This document shows positions 22,401 to 37,400 of a stretch of DNA of 64,000 bases, in pieces (the stretch's first letter is position 1; the number at the start of each line of letters is the position of its first letter). A program made the position numbers and the translations under genes. The DNA is taken from NCBI RefSeq assembly GCF_020740795.1, contig NC_067304.1:2780056-2844055 (forward strand). Reading direction: 5' to 3'. The notes beneath the pieces are model-generated. The model had not been told where the DNA came from and made no database searches. It saw nothing but the letters and a program-made list of their open reading frames with translations. The stretch is from Apus apus (lineage: Eukaryota > Chordata > Aves > Apodiformes > Apodidae).

Positions 22401-25400
22401 TGAGCTCTGCCCAGCCTACCATCTTCTGGGGAAACCCTTGTTCCCCACACACTCACCTTCAACGTGATTTTGGCATCCACAACTTCTATCTCCATGGGGA
22501 TCACCTCTGGAATTATTTCATCCTCGAGAAAAGGGCCAAGGTTGGTGAGGAAGGACATGAAGAAGTCTGCTGTGTAACTGTGGACCAGCATCTGGAGGAA
22601 ACCATTCTGCACAGCCAGGGGGGAGTGCACAGCAGCACCAGGTCCTGCTTCCAGACGCAAACACACGTCTGGCTGGGTCTGACCAGCTTCAGGGGCTGAA
22701 GGCTTCTCTGCACCTGGATCTCCTAGAGCTAAAGCAGAAAGACCTCATTGCAGAAGGTGGCAGCAGTGGCAAGAGATCAACTCAAAGCAGGTATCCTGGA
22801 AAGCACTTTACTGGTCAGATGGAGAACAAGAGTCAAGTCCACAATGACAGCAGCCTGAAATCACCCTTCACATGAAAAGAATCCAAATTTCAAATGATTA
22901 AGGGTCCACATCCCAGGAACTAACACCAGAACTGGAGGATAGAGGGTGTCTTCAGAAGGCATAAGTGTATAGAAAGAAAAATGAACCGTAATACTGTATG
23001 CTCTTCTATCATCCACTTCAAAATACAAGCATATTTAACTGCAGTGGAATAATTTCCTTGGGGGCCACAGCAGCATTGAGCTCTTAACAGAATCACAGAA
23101 TGTTTGGGGTTGGAAGGGACCTCTAGAGAACATCAAGTCCAACCCCCCTGTTAAAGCAGGACCACCTAGGGCAGGTCACACAGAAAATTCTTGTTCAAAC
23201 GTAAGAAAAATGTGGAGTTGTCATCTCAAAAATGCTTAGTTCAAAACTCATGTGCCAGATCTGTGAGACAAACATGAACCAGCCTGCGTTCATGTGATCT
23301 CAGAGGTCTTTTCCAACGGTGAGGATTCTGTGATTGAAGCCCCCAGAGGCATTACCCACCTCTCACCGTCTCAGCACACTTGGAACCAGCCTTTCATCTC
23401 AGCTTCCATTCCACTTTGCCCCCTCGTGGCCACAGGCAGCACGGCCTTCGAGTTTCAGGGGAAGTACCCTAGCCCAGAAGCATTATTCTCAGGGCAGGAA
23501 AAACTTCAGGGTTTCCCTGCAACCTTTATTCACTCTTTTAATTCATTCCATTCATCTTACTAGCAATTAGAAAAATCCCAGTCACCGATTACTAAGCATC
23601 ACAGAGCTTGGCTGTGTGGGCACTTTGGAAACATCTTTCAAAAACCAGATTTCAAACATGGACAGAAAGATTCTCAGCAGTCACACTCCCTCACACATGT
23701 TGTATCCAATCCTAAATACACTGAAAGTTAGCACTGAAGTGCCAGTTAAAACGGAATGCTCCCTGAGGCTGGTGGGTATAAAAGCCAGTTATAAAAGCAC
23801 AGTTATAGAAGCAGATTTTGAGAGGCAGGGACATACCCAGGTAGCCACGCAGGTACTGCCACATCCCAACATTGCTCAGTTGCTCTGGAACCACGTTCAT
23901 CACTTGTACAGCAACAGAGAAGTCATCCCCTCGTGCCTCTATTCCACAGCTGACCTCACTCATCTTCAACACAAGGACAGACACCTGGAACAGCAAGTGA
24001 CAAATTCAGGTAAACAAACACCACCTCAGGGTTCAATTTTCCACAGGAAAGCTGGGGAGGGACTTCGGACAAGGGCTTGGAGTGAGAGGACAAATGGGTA
24101 ATGGATCAAAACTGGAAGAGGGGAGGTTTAGGCTGGACATGAGGAGGAAATTCTTTGCTGTGAGGGTGATGAGACCCTGGAACAGATTGCCCAGGGAAGC
24201 TGTGGCTGCCCCATCCCTGGCAGTGTTGAAGGGCAGGTTGGATGGGGCTTGGAGCAGCCTGGGCTGGTGGGAGGTGTCCCTGCCCATGCAGGGGGTTGGA
24301 TCTATATGATCTTGAAGGTCCCTTCCAACACAAACCACTGTGTGATTCTATGATTCACTTAAAGGCACTATTACAGTGAAAAGGAATAGAACTCTGACCA
24401 GCTGAAGGCTGGGGTCTTCACTCTGGGAAGTGGAGCTGTTTATTTCAGGAGACACTCTGCCCTCGTCCTCTGCCATCAGGCTTGCTCTGCTGCCTGTGTC
24501 ACTGTGGACCTGAGGAAGATTCCCTGAGGGAAGAGGGTCCAGGCTGGGTTCTGAAATAGAAGGAATAACAACAACAAATTGATCCTGTTTATTTTTCTGG
24601 TTTTAAGAAGTCCTGATCTCAGCATCTGTCTGAATCTCATGGCCTATCAGCCTGTACCACCCCCTGGGGAACTCTCTCCAGCTCCTCAGATGAATTTCAG
24701 CAATACAGAGCTGGAATGAAAGTCACACACTGAAATGCTCAGTGCACCCTATTCCAGCCACCCCTTCCCAAATGCTGTGTCCCCACCCACCCCCCTGCAC
24801 ACATTTACAGTCCCTGCTCTTAGGTCAAATGCTTTAGAACATCCTTGTGTGCAGGGGTCACCCTCCCCACTTGTTTATACTCCTCATCTCAAAGAAAAAG
24901 CACCTACAAAAGCAGAAGGAGCCACTGTGGGTGAACTGCTGACAACCTTCCCAAAGGAGTGGCACCAGGGAATTCCACGCAGCACGACTTGGCTGCCCCT
25001 GGCAGAGAACTGTTCACCAGTGGGAAACAAGAGTGGGGAGGAGGATAAAGCCAAGGGGTTGTTACCAGAGTCTGTCAGCATCACAAAACCATCGCTGCCA
25101 TCGCTGTCCACAGACAGCCCATCCTCAGGGCCACTCCCATCCACGGATGTGGTGTCAAAGGAATGCTGGGATGCTGTCCTCTTCATGGAGAAGAACCTCA
25201 TTCGGCTGCTGCTGCCCCCACCTGGAGTCACTGCTCCCTCTTCTGCTTTGGGCACAGAATCCCTGCCAAAAAACCACAGCCATCAAGGCAAACAGTTCAG
25301 CCTCCACCTCACACAGACACCAGATTGGACCCTGAACACTTGCAAGTCAGATTCTAGTGTACTGAGACCATCCCCAGGAGATGAAGATCTAACCTCTCTC

Positions 25401-28400
25401 CCATCCCAATGATATGGAAAGAAAGGGAGCAGTCTGCCTCCATTTCCCCCCTCCCCAGCAGCCTCCCAGCTGTTGTGCAGCCCAGGAGGATGGCCCACTC
25501 ACTTGGCTGGGGGGAGGGAGAGCATCTTCTGCATGGTGGAGGTCATCTTCTCCCGGCTCAGGCTCAAAGCATCTTTTGTTATAGACATGGCTTCTTTGGT
25601 GAGGTCCATAGTGACGTGCAGAGCTTCCTTTGTGGCATCCTTGGTGATATGCAGTGCACTAGACAGCTCCACCTCGATGTTCTTCAAAGGGATGAGCTCT
25701 GCCTGCCCATTGAGAGCAGCGTTTCCCCTTCCCAAGGGCTGTGTGTCTGAGGTTGGGCTAGGAGGGAGGGCAGGAGGGCTCTGAGGATGGCTGCTGCTCT
25801 CTGCTGGTCTTTCTGCAACCAGAGCTTCCACAGCTTCATGGGCTTCCTCTATCAAACCTTTCTCCTCTATGCTCTTACTGTGTGGAGCTGTACTCAAAAC
25901 TCCATCACTTGTGGATCTTGGAAGTCTCTCCAGTGGTACAGTGGTTACACTGGGACCTGTATTTTCAATCCCACTGTCCTCCAGGGCCTCTGAGATGCTG
26001 CATACTCCCTTCTCTGAACTGGTCTCTGATTTCAGTCCCTTCTCTTCAGCCACCAGCCCCTCCTTGCTGTCTGAAGGCGAGAGCTCCGACTCAATCAAGC
26101 TTGTTGTGTCCGAGTCCAGGGACCTGGGTTCCAAGGCAGAGCCTGGTGCAGGATTCATGAGTAGGGCCACCTCAGCACTGTGGAACACAACTCCTACACA
26201 GGCAGACATGGGGTCTAGAGGAGACCCTGTCACTTCCTGGGTATCTTGGGCCAACTGCTCCTGTAGTGCTTGCAGGACTTCTTTCATCCTGAGTAGCACC
26301 AAGTACTGGTAGTGGTTGAGCCGAACTTTGACATGAACAGAGGAGGACACAAGGACATGGACATCAGCAGAGGCTTCCAGCTCTTTATCATCTACTCCAC
26401 CATCCATTTCACAGTCAGATTCCCCCAAGACATCCATTGTCTCTCGGACCTTGGAGATGTTCTTCAGATCCTGGTCAGTCTTTGATCTTTGACAAAACCC
26501 ATGTTCTCTGGAAAGGTTCTCATTCTTGGAGTGATGGCTAAAGCTGGCAGAGGGCTTGATTTTCAACTCAGGGGCAGCCAATTCCTGTCGCTTAGCTATC
26601 TGAGCTTGCCTCCATCTCTTGGGAAGGCAGGCCCAAATAGAAAGGGGAAAAGGGTCAATAAAGCTAAGGGCTCTGCCCTTGGAGCTTTCAGCTCCCTCAA
26701 AGCCCAGGGAAAGCTCAGTGAAATTCAGAGACCACAGATCTTCAGAGGCAGAGGTTTTGCGTAGCAGCTGGGGAAAGCCTGGCTGCTTCTGAGGCCTGTC
26801 ATCCACCTCGTAGGCATGGCGCAGGAAAAGGGTGTGGAGGAGACTGAAATTGTCCTGAGACCTTGGGAACTTAGTGTAGCTGGAGTGGAAGAATTCCGAG
26901 CTGGCAAACTGACGGAAGAGGCTCTGGAGGTCCTGACAGGTGCAGGAGGGAGCGTGGCGGGTGTTGGTGGCAGTCACCTCTGACATGCAGATGCAGAGGC
27001 TCTGCGGACGATCCGGATGGTCACAGACTTTCTTCTCCACAGGGATGTTCAGCTACACAAAGAAGACAGACAGTACAAACAAAGCAGTGAGAAGGGACAT
27101 TAACAGAGGCTTGTTCTAGCCATCTACACAAAAGGTCAGCTGTGAGATACAGGAACAACTGAGAAGTCTTGGTCTCCATTAAAATCCCAGGAGTTGGACT
27201 AGACTCTCAGTTTACCCCTATCTGAAAAATTAAACTTACAAATCAGGGAAGAGGAAAGAGACATGAGGGAATTTACATGGAATTTGATTTTTAGGCTCTT
27301 TTACCATCCATGGCTTATGTAAAAAAAAAAAACCAAACAAAAACCAAAACAAAAACAAACAAACAAACTTAAAACCACTGCTTTCATCTCTCTCTGCAAG
27401 AACTTACTATAGTTTCAGTTCTTTAAGCCTCCTCCTCACAGAACTGCTAACAGGGGTGGCCAGTGGAAACACCCCAGGATGTCAGTGCAGCAGATGGAGG
27501 CCCACTGGGAATGGTATGAGAGTCAAAGGGGTTTCCAAAGGCCAGAAAACAACTTTTCACTATTTGAATCAACCATTTCTGCTTGACACTGTTCTCATAA
27601 ATACTGACCTGCCTGCCTGGAACTCAAGCACCTGTTTAAATGCCCATAAATTAAAACAGAACTAAAACAAATAGTAGACTGAAGTCAGAGAAAGGCAGAA
27701 GTTTTGTTTTCTTATTCTGGACCATTTCCTGGCCTCCTGTTCTTTCCATGACAGGGAACATTGAAGACTGGGAACAGAAGGAAGGGGCTGGTACCTTCAG
27801 TTTGAAGCCGTCCAGCCGAACATCAAAGTGCTCATCCCGCTTGCCCGAGTCCTCCAGCTTGTAGATGGCTTTGAACTGCTCCAAGCTGCGACAGAGATCC
27901 AGGCAGAAGAGGTTCATCCAGAGCACACTTGCTGTGTCCAGGGTAAGCATCAGGCCATTCAGTTGTACATACAGATTTGGGCATGGAACTACAATCAAAC
28001 AGAATGGAGACAGGTTAATCACAGCAGTAAAGGCTCTTCAAGTGGTCTACAGCTCAGTGTGTAACCTGCACTGACAACACCAACCCAGAGAGCTTCAACT
28101 CCTTCTTCAAGACAAATCTTCTGATGAAAGGGAGAAGCTATGCACATTCTGCACCAGGCAAACTACCCTGGAGTGCCTGGAGGCACTGGAACAGGTTGCC
28201 CAGGGAGGTTGTGGAAGCCCCCTCCTTCGAGGTGTCAGGTTGGATGAGGCTTGTGCAGCCTGGGCTGGTGGGAGGTGTCCCTGCTCACAGCAGGGAGGTT
28301 GGAACCTGATGATCTTGAAGGTCCCTTCCAACCTTCACCATCCTATCATTCTATCCCACTTTCCCAGAGGGGGAAAAAAAAAAATTAGAAAGGCAAACAT

Positions 28401-31400
28401 CAGAAAACTAAACAAATATAGACACCCAGAGAACCTGTAACAGGGTTCACACCTAAAGAATTCAGTTGACTGATTCTTTCAGAAACTTAGGAAAGAAGGT
28501 GCTAACCTTGGTGTATTACCTGGAAAGTCCTGATTGTCTGGGAAGTAATACTCTGTGAACTCAACATGGATTGCAGAGACCTGATGAGGAAGTTTGAGGA
28601 ATTTTCTACTACAGGAAAGCAACATGGAGGGTTTCTTACTTTGTTGACCAGGTGTAGAAACCTGAAAACACAAGGGTAAGAAGCAGTTGTACAGAGTTCA
28701 GATTTGGCAAAACCAAGTGTCCCAGCCTGCAGGCTCCTGTATTCAATCCAGCTCATTTACACATCAAACATACTTTGCTTTCAAGTAAAAATAAAACCTT
28801 TTTCTACCTGCTAATATTGCCAGCTCCTCTCCTTTGAGGGAATTTAGTTCTCTCTGTCTCCTGTCACTGCTAGTAAGAGCCACAACGAACAGAATTAGGT
28901 GATGTGAATACACAGAACTAAAATCTGTTCTAGCTTTCTTCAAAGTTAACAGCAAGTTGGCAAACCCATTCTAGTCTGGTACTGATTATGCTCTTGCAAT
29001 GGTGACAGGGTACGTGGGTGATCCAGTCAAGTGATGCTTTCTGTCCTCAGGCAGGAAGCATGAGGGAAGACTTATTCCTCCCTTGTCAAAAGATCCATAT
29101 CCTCACTAACTTCCCAAATGCATGGTATCTTTCACCCCAAGCCTGTCTAATGCTTGATGCAAGTCCAGATGTTACCACGGAGTACAGAAACTCTGTGGCT
29201 ATGAATGCAATTTCCTCTGAGCAAGGAAACTACCCACACTCCATCCTTGGTTTAAAAGCTTTAAGCGCAACATAATTATGGGATATGGGTTCTCTGAGCA
29301 GAGCTTTGATTATCTTGAATGACCCGAGATTTGAATTGTTTGGTTGAACCATATCAGATTAAATATCTTTTTAAAAATTTACATGTGAACACGTCCTGAC
29401 ACTGCTCAGATCCCTACCTGGTGGACATCCAGGTCATCCACTCGAACCACCACACAGCTGGATCGAAGCCGGTTCCAAGGAGGGTGCCTGAGTCGGGGCA
29501 AACTTGTGGGAGGTCCACGGCCTTTCTCTGAGGGACTTTTATGAGTACTCAATGAAGGATCTGTGGGGATGGAAAAGCAGAACCAGCAGGGTTTTACTCA
29601 TCTCCTTGGCAGTGAACTTCACCATCACTACCAACATGTATGTGCATAGAGAGCAGAATTAACAGCCCCCAAATTAGAAACAGATTAGCATGGCAAGGCA
29701 GGGAAAAACATTAGGACTTCTGAAGGAAGAACACTCTGAAAGATGAGCCTGCTCTCTAGCAGAAGAACACATTCTTCAGCCAGGCTTATGAAGAAACTAG
29801 GAGAGTGACCACTGCAGCCTGTCCATTCCTGCTGCAGTGTTATTCCAGCCACCTTCCCTCACCATTCTGCTTATGGTTTTAATGTGCTGTGGCTCTCTGC
29901 AGCAACAAATCAGCTGGCTAAACTGGGAAGAGGCAACTAGAGTTATTGCTGGATGCAGAAAAATTGTTACCATCTTGTTACCAGCTTTGTTAGGAGTTTT
30001 ATCAACTGCCATTACCTGGTTTCTTTTTGAAGGGGGAAAGTGGAGTCCTGGCAAATGCAGGGTCCATTTCTTCATAAAGCTTCTCAATCTTGCTTTGAAA
30101 TTCACTGACCAACTCCTTCGCCCACTGTCCCCGTGTTTCCATTGCTTCACTGTACCTCACCCAATGCTTGCAGGCATCTCCTGCACAAAAGCAAACATCC
30201 TGGCATTAAAAATTAGGTTCTTGGATACACACAAGCCTCAGACATAAGCAGATCTGGACAGGATTCCTCTTTATTGGCATCAGATCTGAACATACAATAT
30301 GCAGCAAAGTGCTTGTGAAACAAGTGCAGCCTTTCACAACTAACAGAGCTGGTCCCACTAGTAAGTGTTCCAAATTCAAGTATTGGGAAGAATGCCAAGG
30401 TCATTTCTCCTTGATTTTTCAGCTAACCACAAACAGATTTTCTCCTGGCATGCATCCTATAGCCCTTCCGAATCCATCAGGCACACGTAGGAACCAGATC
30501 CAGAGCTTAAGCAACTGAAAAGGAATCCAAAGTTTCAAGTTGATGTCTTTATGACTGACAGTAACTTATTCTTCTCTTTGGGCCTTGCTCTGCCAGCAAC
30601 ATGTCAGTCACCCATTGACAGGTAACTCAGATTAACCCTGCCCATGGGGACTGAAGTCCCAAGTCCTTTGTGGAGCCTTTCTTCCAGCCCTGCCTGAAGC
30701 CACGCATCATCACTGTTCCTCAAATTCTTTCTTATCCCTCTCCTCAAGCTGGAAGGCCACACACTCCCCTACCTGCCCTGTGGAAAGGATAATAGTCAAA
30801 AGCCATCCTCCTGAAGGTCAGCTGCATGGCACCTCCCAGCATCCCATGCTTTAAAGTGCCTGTGGAAAAGAGAAGAGAGAAAACCATGAGCACAGAATGG
30901 TTTGGGTTGGAAGGCAGCTTAAAGATCATCTATATCCAACCTCTGCATGGGCAGAGACACGTCCCACTAGACCAGGTTGCTTCAAACCCCACCCAACCTG
31001 CTCTTGAACACTTCCAGGGATGGGGTATCCACAACTTCCCAAGCCCTGCTCTAAGAGAATTCAGAACAACATTGCTCTGATTGCCACCACTGACTGATTG
31101 TCACCGTGGCCAGTATTACAGTATCAGAAAGTTGTATCAAAATCCTGTCCTAGGCAAGGACCAGTACAACTGAATGTAACAGTAACATGCAAGATGTTTG
31201 TTTGCAAGAGGAAAATCGTCCTTCAAGGCAGAAAATTGATTAATGGATCAGTGTTTTCCTCCTGGAGCTGCTCTCTCAGTTACCTGTCTCCTGAGTGTGG
31301 CTGTCATCACAGATATGCAGATCCAGGCGTGAGATGAGGAGGTGGTAGGAGGACTCCTTCATGTCATGCTTATCAAAGTATTGACTGATGCTACTTGCAT

Positions 31401-34400
31401 TTGGGCTGACTCCAAAGGGCTGAGACCAGGACTGCTGGGTACTTGGAGCAGGTGGTGTGATCTATTAGAGACAAGCTCAGTAAGAACCAACAGAAAGCAA
31501 AATATTCTAGAAATTGAATTGGGAGTCCAGAAATTTGGATCCTTTCGTATGTTCTCATGAACAAAACTCTTGGTCTGTGTGGTTCTGCCTCCTCTACATC
31601 AAGCTACTCTTCATTTATCTTGGAATCAAACTTCCACCACCAGGAGCAATATTCCACTTTCCTCATTCTTGCCTCAAAAAACATCTTTTGTCCTTTTCCC
31701 TACATATTTATTCTGCAACATTCATCAAACCATTACTCAGCAGAGTGTTTGGAAAACAAAGCCAGTGGTTAGGGAAGTTCAAGGTTACTGGCAGAAGCAG
31801 CTGCTCCAGGGTTCTCATGCCCTGCTAAGCTACATGCAAACCCAAGAACAACTGCAAACATCAAGAGCCCTTTCCAGAGTATTAGGAAGATAAAAAGAAA
31901 CCTGAACAACAACAGTGAAATTAGATGTCAATGTTTTCCCTGGAGAATCCCAGCTCACTTTGTTTTTATGGCTTAATTTATTGTACCAGAGGCCCTTCCC
32001 CAAGGCCTGTGCAGATTGTCATTCCACTCTTTCTAGAACATATTTATTGCTTGTTACCAAATCAAATCCTTTTGGGACCTTCTGCAACTTTCCATGTGCC
32101 AGCCAAACTGGAAAGCCCATGAAACTCACCACCACTTTTTCCCTGCCATCAGATAGAATCCAGCCTTTGACTAAGTGTGAACATTTTCTAATGCTTACTG
32201 GGAATGAATCCCACTCCTTTGGTCACTTCACTACCCAACAAGAGCCCACAATCCATGCAATGCTGACCTGACACCAGGCACCAGATCCTCAGGGAGTACT
32301 GTGAGGGAGGCCCAGATGCCACACAAACAGAAACTGCCTCTATCACCTTGTCTTCTCCTTTTTACTGGCAGACCAACATCCAAATTATTACTCACTCACC
32401 TGTACAGACTCTGGTGCCAAGCTTTTCCTTTGCTGAGCAGACTTCTCCATGGCTTCACTCAGAGACTCTGCATATTTCATCATTGCTTTCAGCTGTGAGT
32501 CTGTCAGCACCCAGAGCAGGTCGTCCAGGAGAAACATCAGCTTGGATGCCAGCACATTGCAATCTTTGGTCTGGAACAGCAAGGGAGAGTCAGGGACTTG
32601 GAGAATTGCAACTTTATACATACATCCTCCATGACAGACAGAAGCTGCAGCAGAAATGAGAGATGTTGCTCTGGAACTTCAACTGAGAGACAAGTTAACT
32701 TAGCTGGTGGACATCCACAGTGTCTCTCCTCTGAAAAGGAAAGTAGTCAAAGCTACTTCCCCTTTAGGAGGCAAATTGCTCACTGGTTTAAAAAAGAAAA
32801 TAAAAGAAAAAAAGATAGCTTAATTTTCCATCATCACATTTCTGTTGACAGCTAAAAATAAGGCTACAAGGCTCTAATTTCCCAGTAAAGAGATGACAGC
32901 TCTCCTTGGGATATTCCAATGAATTTTAAAACTTGCTCCATACATGTTATCCTCCCCTGGGAAATAAACTGCTTTGACATTTGGTAAGAACACAGCTGCC
33001 TCCAACAGAAAACACAGCAACACAGCAGCCTGGGCTGAACGTTGTGAAGGGAAAGAACAGTTGCTGGGAACGTGGGAGGAAACATGCAGCATCACTGCAC
33101 CAGGCAGTGAAAAAGTCTCCTGCAAAGTAAGGAGGAAACTCTCACCCTTCTCTTCAGGGAGATCTGGATCCTCCCCTGGTTGGTAATGAGTCTCAGAGGA
33201 GTAGTAACAGGATCCTGGTCACCATTGTCAGTGGCATCTGCTTCTATCCGAAGTGTCTGCCAGGTGAGCTCTTTGAATGTCAAAACCTGCCCAGAAGGAG
33301 AACAACAGAAAAATGCTGAGATTTTCTATAACTTTAAGGATTAACATAAATGCTTAGATGTGGAATGAAACAAGGCCACAGAAAATCATCCAACACACTT
33401 TTATTCTGTGATCCAGGCACAAAAATGACATCATGCCCCCAGGTAACATCCAACCCTCTCTTTCACTTGGAGCTTAAAACCAGACAAACCACAAGGGTGT
33501 TCAGAGCTGCTCCAGTTTCACTCAGATCAGAGGAGCTTAGAGAAAGGTCTGAACACAAGTCAGCTCTCAGCCACCCTGTTCCACCAAGCCTTCACTGGAT
33601 GAGAATTCAGACACCAGCCTGATTACCCCAGGGGAATGGGGTAGCACAAGTGCCCTCCTCCTGTGCATGTCATGCCAGGCAGCACATGACAACCCTTTAC
33701 CTCTCCTCTCTGGGGGTCCGTGATGCGGGTGAGTCGCAGGTCGCTCTGTTGCCAGTTTGGATTGACACTGTAGCCTTGGAGCTGCCATAGCTCAAAAGAT
33801 GCATGAAAAGCCTTGGAGTGAATCTTGATAGTGATGGAATTGACAACAATAAACATCCCCTCCACCACCTTTTCAGCAAAGCCATATTCACTGCAAAGAG
33901 AAGATCCCTTGTTGCAATAAAAGGCCTGGTGGAGGTAAGGCTACAGAGAGAGACTCCAATGTTAGAGACACTTAAACCCAAGTGCAGGGAGGTCAGTGGT
34001 TAACCAACCAGAACCATGGTCACCCATACCACAGTGGGATGTCAGAAAGGACCCAGAGGGCTGAGGGTCTGACCTTTGACCTGCAGCCAGAGCAATGGGG
34101 GACTGTCCATTGGGTGGCCGAGGCTCCTCACATGTCCGCATCTCCACCTCCACTTTATCCAGGTACTGCAAAGACAAGATAAGGGAGCAGTAAATACAAG
34201 ACCAAGACTCCAGCTCAGCCTAACAGCCTTAGCTCTGAGACTCCAGAGCAGGGATAAACAAGCTCTGGAGTCTCATGTGTTAAAGCTCTCACACCACCAG
34301 TGCCAGGATGGTTGGGTAATCTGAATCCCCAGAAGTGGAGTGGAACATAAACAGCAAAAGCCAGGCACAAGGTGGCCCTGGACTTCACTGAGAGCTCAGC

Positions 34401-37400
34401 CCAGCTTTGCCCTGCAGTGAAATGTGGGTCTTGTGGGAGGTCAGTCATTGCCAAACTGGATTATTCTCAGAAATCCCCTTCCCCTACGTGCTGAGGGCCT
34501 GGAGGATTTAGGTCAAGGGAAAATTTGAGTATGCACTTCAGTTTCCCTTCACAGACCTTCTCTCGAAGGGTGAGGATGAAAGGGAATGAACAAGAGGCAA
34601 AACATTACCAGGCAGATTGGGTGTGTTTTCAGCTTCGTCCACTGGATCTGAAACAACAAAGTTGAGGTTAAAAGCATTATCTTTGCAGTGGAAAGTTTGA
34701 GAAATTGCAGGGAAGCATTTGAGCCCAAAGTTCTTCTCTGAGGAACGACCCCAGTGACAACCCATCATGTGTGGCCATATCCAGGTCAGACAGGCTGACA
34801 CAGACAAGTCAGAAGACATTCCAGCCACCAGACCTATAAATCCAGCTTCAATCCTGGATCTCATGTATCATCACAAGTAACAGATACTCTGCAGGTCAGA
34901 TGCTGACTTTTCATACTCCCTTATGGAGAACATTCTTGTCCTTAAAGAGTTTACAATTAATTGCTGCTGTAACTGGAAGCCAGGTAAGTCTTTTGAGGAG
35001 CATGCACAAACCAGGAAGATTAATTCTCTTACAGTGACACTTATTCTGCAGTTCTTGTAGGAGGGAGAACAAATGTTTGTTACTAAATTAAGCAGATCTG
35101 ACTCTAAAAACAGAACGGATCAGATGAGCAAGACAAGCTCATTTTTATTGTCACTTGGCAGAGCAGAACCATATTTCTTTCCTAGCAAGTCTCTCCAATA
35201 CACTAAAAACTTTTCCATCCATGTAATGCAACTGTGGTTGGTACCAACTGAGACTGAACAATCTGGCATTTCCTATCCACTGGAAAAAAAGTAATTTTGC
35301 TCTAAATAGCACAAGGAGGAAGAATTTGTGAAAGAGCTGAGTGTGCAAAAGTGCAAGTGCATGCACAGTGTCAGTGATCATGCATGTAAATGAAGAAGTG
35401 TGGGCATAAAGGCTGAATGCAGAGAGTGCAGCTCTTCACACACACTGTTTGCACACTTCTTATGAACTGCATTTTCAACAATTAAGACTTCAGCTCAACT
35501 TGTTTTTACAACACCTCACAGCATCATTAGGCTTCCAGAGAACTGCACTCATTTCTTTTTGCTTCCTGTCCCTGTTGCAGGGCTGTGTTACTTCGTCAGC
35601 ACTGAAAAAAATCATCAGTGGGGACAAAGGAAGACACAGAAAACTCCTCTGATATCAAAATAGCAGAGAAGTGGGAGGGAATGAGCAAAGAGAGGTCTGT
35701 AAAATTCTAAATGACATGGAGGTGATGAATAGGGAACAATTGTTCACTGTTTCTTCCAATAAGAGCACCAGGAGTTTATCAATTAAAATTAGTGTTTGCA
35801 GGCTTGACACAAGCAAAAGCAGATGGAGTGAAGGTGTGAAATTCCTGGCCACAGCACACAGTGGATGTTCAATAAGTGGGTCCTGAAAGCATGTGGGTAA
35901 ATTCCTGGAAATTCATGACTGGTTATGAAATGCAAAGACTTCACAGCTGGCTTAACAAGTCACCTGCAGGGGAAGAAGGATTCCAGCACACTTTCTCTGT
36001 GCTTCCCTCAGAATCCCCTACCATCTGCTGCTGACTGCTCTCAGGGGTGGAAACCTCAGCTAAGGATCTGTTGAGACCTGTTGCAGCCACTTCCCAGCCT
36101 TCCATCAGCACCATCACACACCTAGAGCACAGGGGCTGAGATGTGGGGATTGAATTAGCTCGTGATCCCTCATCAGGAATGCCCAGGTGACAACCAGAAG
36201 CTACCAACAGAAGGCCTCAACCATGTCTGAGCCTCCTCTGCTCACCCTGATGGATGCCTTGTTGCAGTAGACCCGAGTGATGGCCAGCCAGGTGGGCAGC
36301 TCCAGCACATTCTGCAGCACCTCCTCATCCAGCTCCAGGTTGGTCAGCTGCCCCTGCCCTTTCAAGGTGCTCAGGTTGATTTTGTCTGGAGAGAGATTCT
36401 TGGTAAACCTACAAGAGAAGAAAGAGGAGCCTCTAAAAACAACCCCCAGCAAAGCTGCTGAGACAGGAGGAGCTTTTAATAGAGGTATTTTAAACATAAA
36501 ACTCTGTTTTTTGTTTTGTTCTGACATTTTTAAACCCAGGACATGTTGGTTGCTTTGGAAAAAAAAACAAACAAATGTCTTTACACTTTGACATTTGAGG
36601 ATGTGTTTGTTTGCTGTGGTATGTCAAATTCAAGCCTGAAAAACAGAAAGTTCCTTGAAAATCACTAGGAGAGTGGAAACCACCGAAATTGCCCTAGGAC
36701 AAGACCAAAGAAAACCAAAGCCAAACTGCAACAGGCCAGCAGTTCTGCTCCCCCCAGAAGAGCTGTATCAGTGGTCAAAAGTTTCATTATCTCAATTATT
36801 TTTGAAGTTTTTGATGCAGGAAAGTAAAAAGTCATTAATAAACTATTTTTGTGGCTACTTCTTTAAACACCAGACTCTCAATCCAGCCTGCTCTTTGATC
36901 AGCAGGTCCAGACGTGCAACTTAACTCCCCTCCCAAGCTCCTGTCATCCTCTCCCTTTGGCAGCCAGCAGCTGCTGCTCTCTCTGGTTGCAATTTTTCCT
37001 CCCAAGAGCTTCTGGTGTTTTCACCTCCCTTACATGCAGCCTGGTATCTTCAGAGCCTTTGTATGCCTGAGATTTAAATGATAAGGATGAAACAGTTTCA
37101 GCAGGACTAGCTCAACCACAGTGTATTCTGGTGTAGATCTGAAAACCTCTGACTTCATCAAAACCACTGTGTCCCCTAAGAAACCAGAAGAGCCAGTTTA
37201 GAGGGCAGCAGGACCACAGAGGCTCTGCGTGTGTGTGTGAGCAAAACCTCTCTGGGAAGGGTGTCTCCATCAAACCCTTCTGTGCAGAAGGGGCAAGGCA
37301 AGTCACACAGTTCAAAGCTGAAGACCTCCTGCAAACAATTCACCCGCTGCTGAAGAAGTCAGGGCTTATTCCACACATTCCTCCATGCTAATGCTAATTC

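Noticed and set aside
24735-25412. 225-codon plus-strand frame
   Set aside because: Antisense shadow of UHRF1BP1 exon 15 and its flanking introns; the minus-strand product matches the known family and the exon has proper splice sites.
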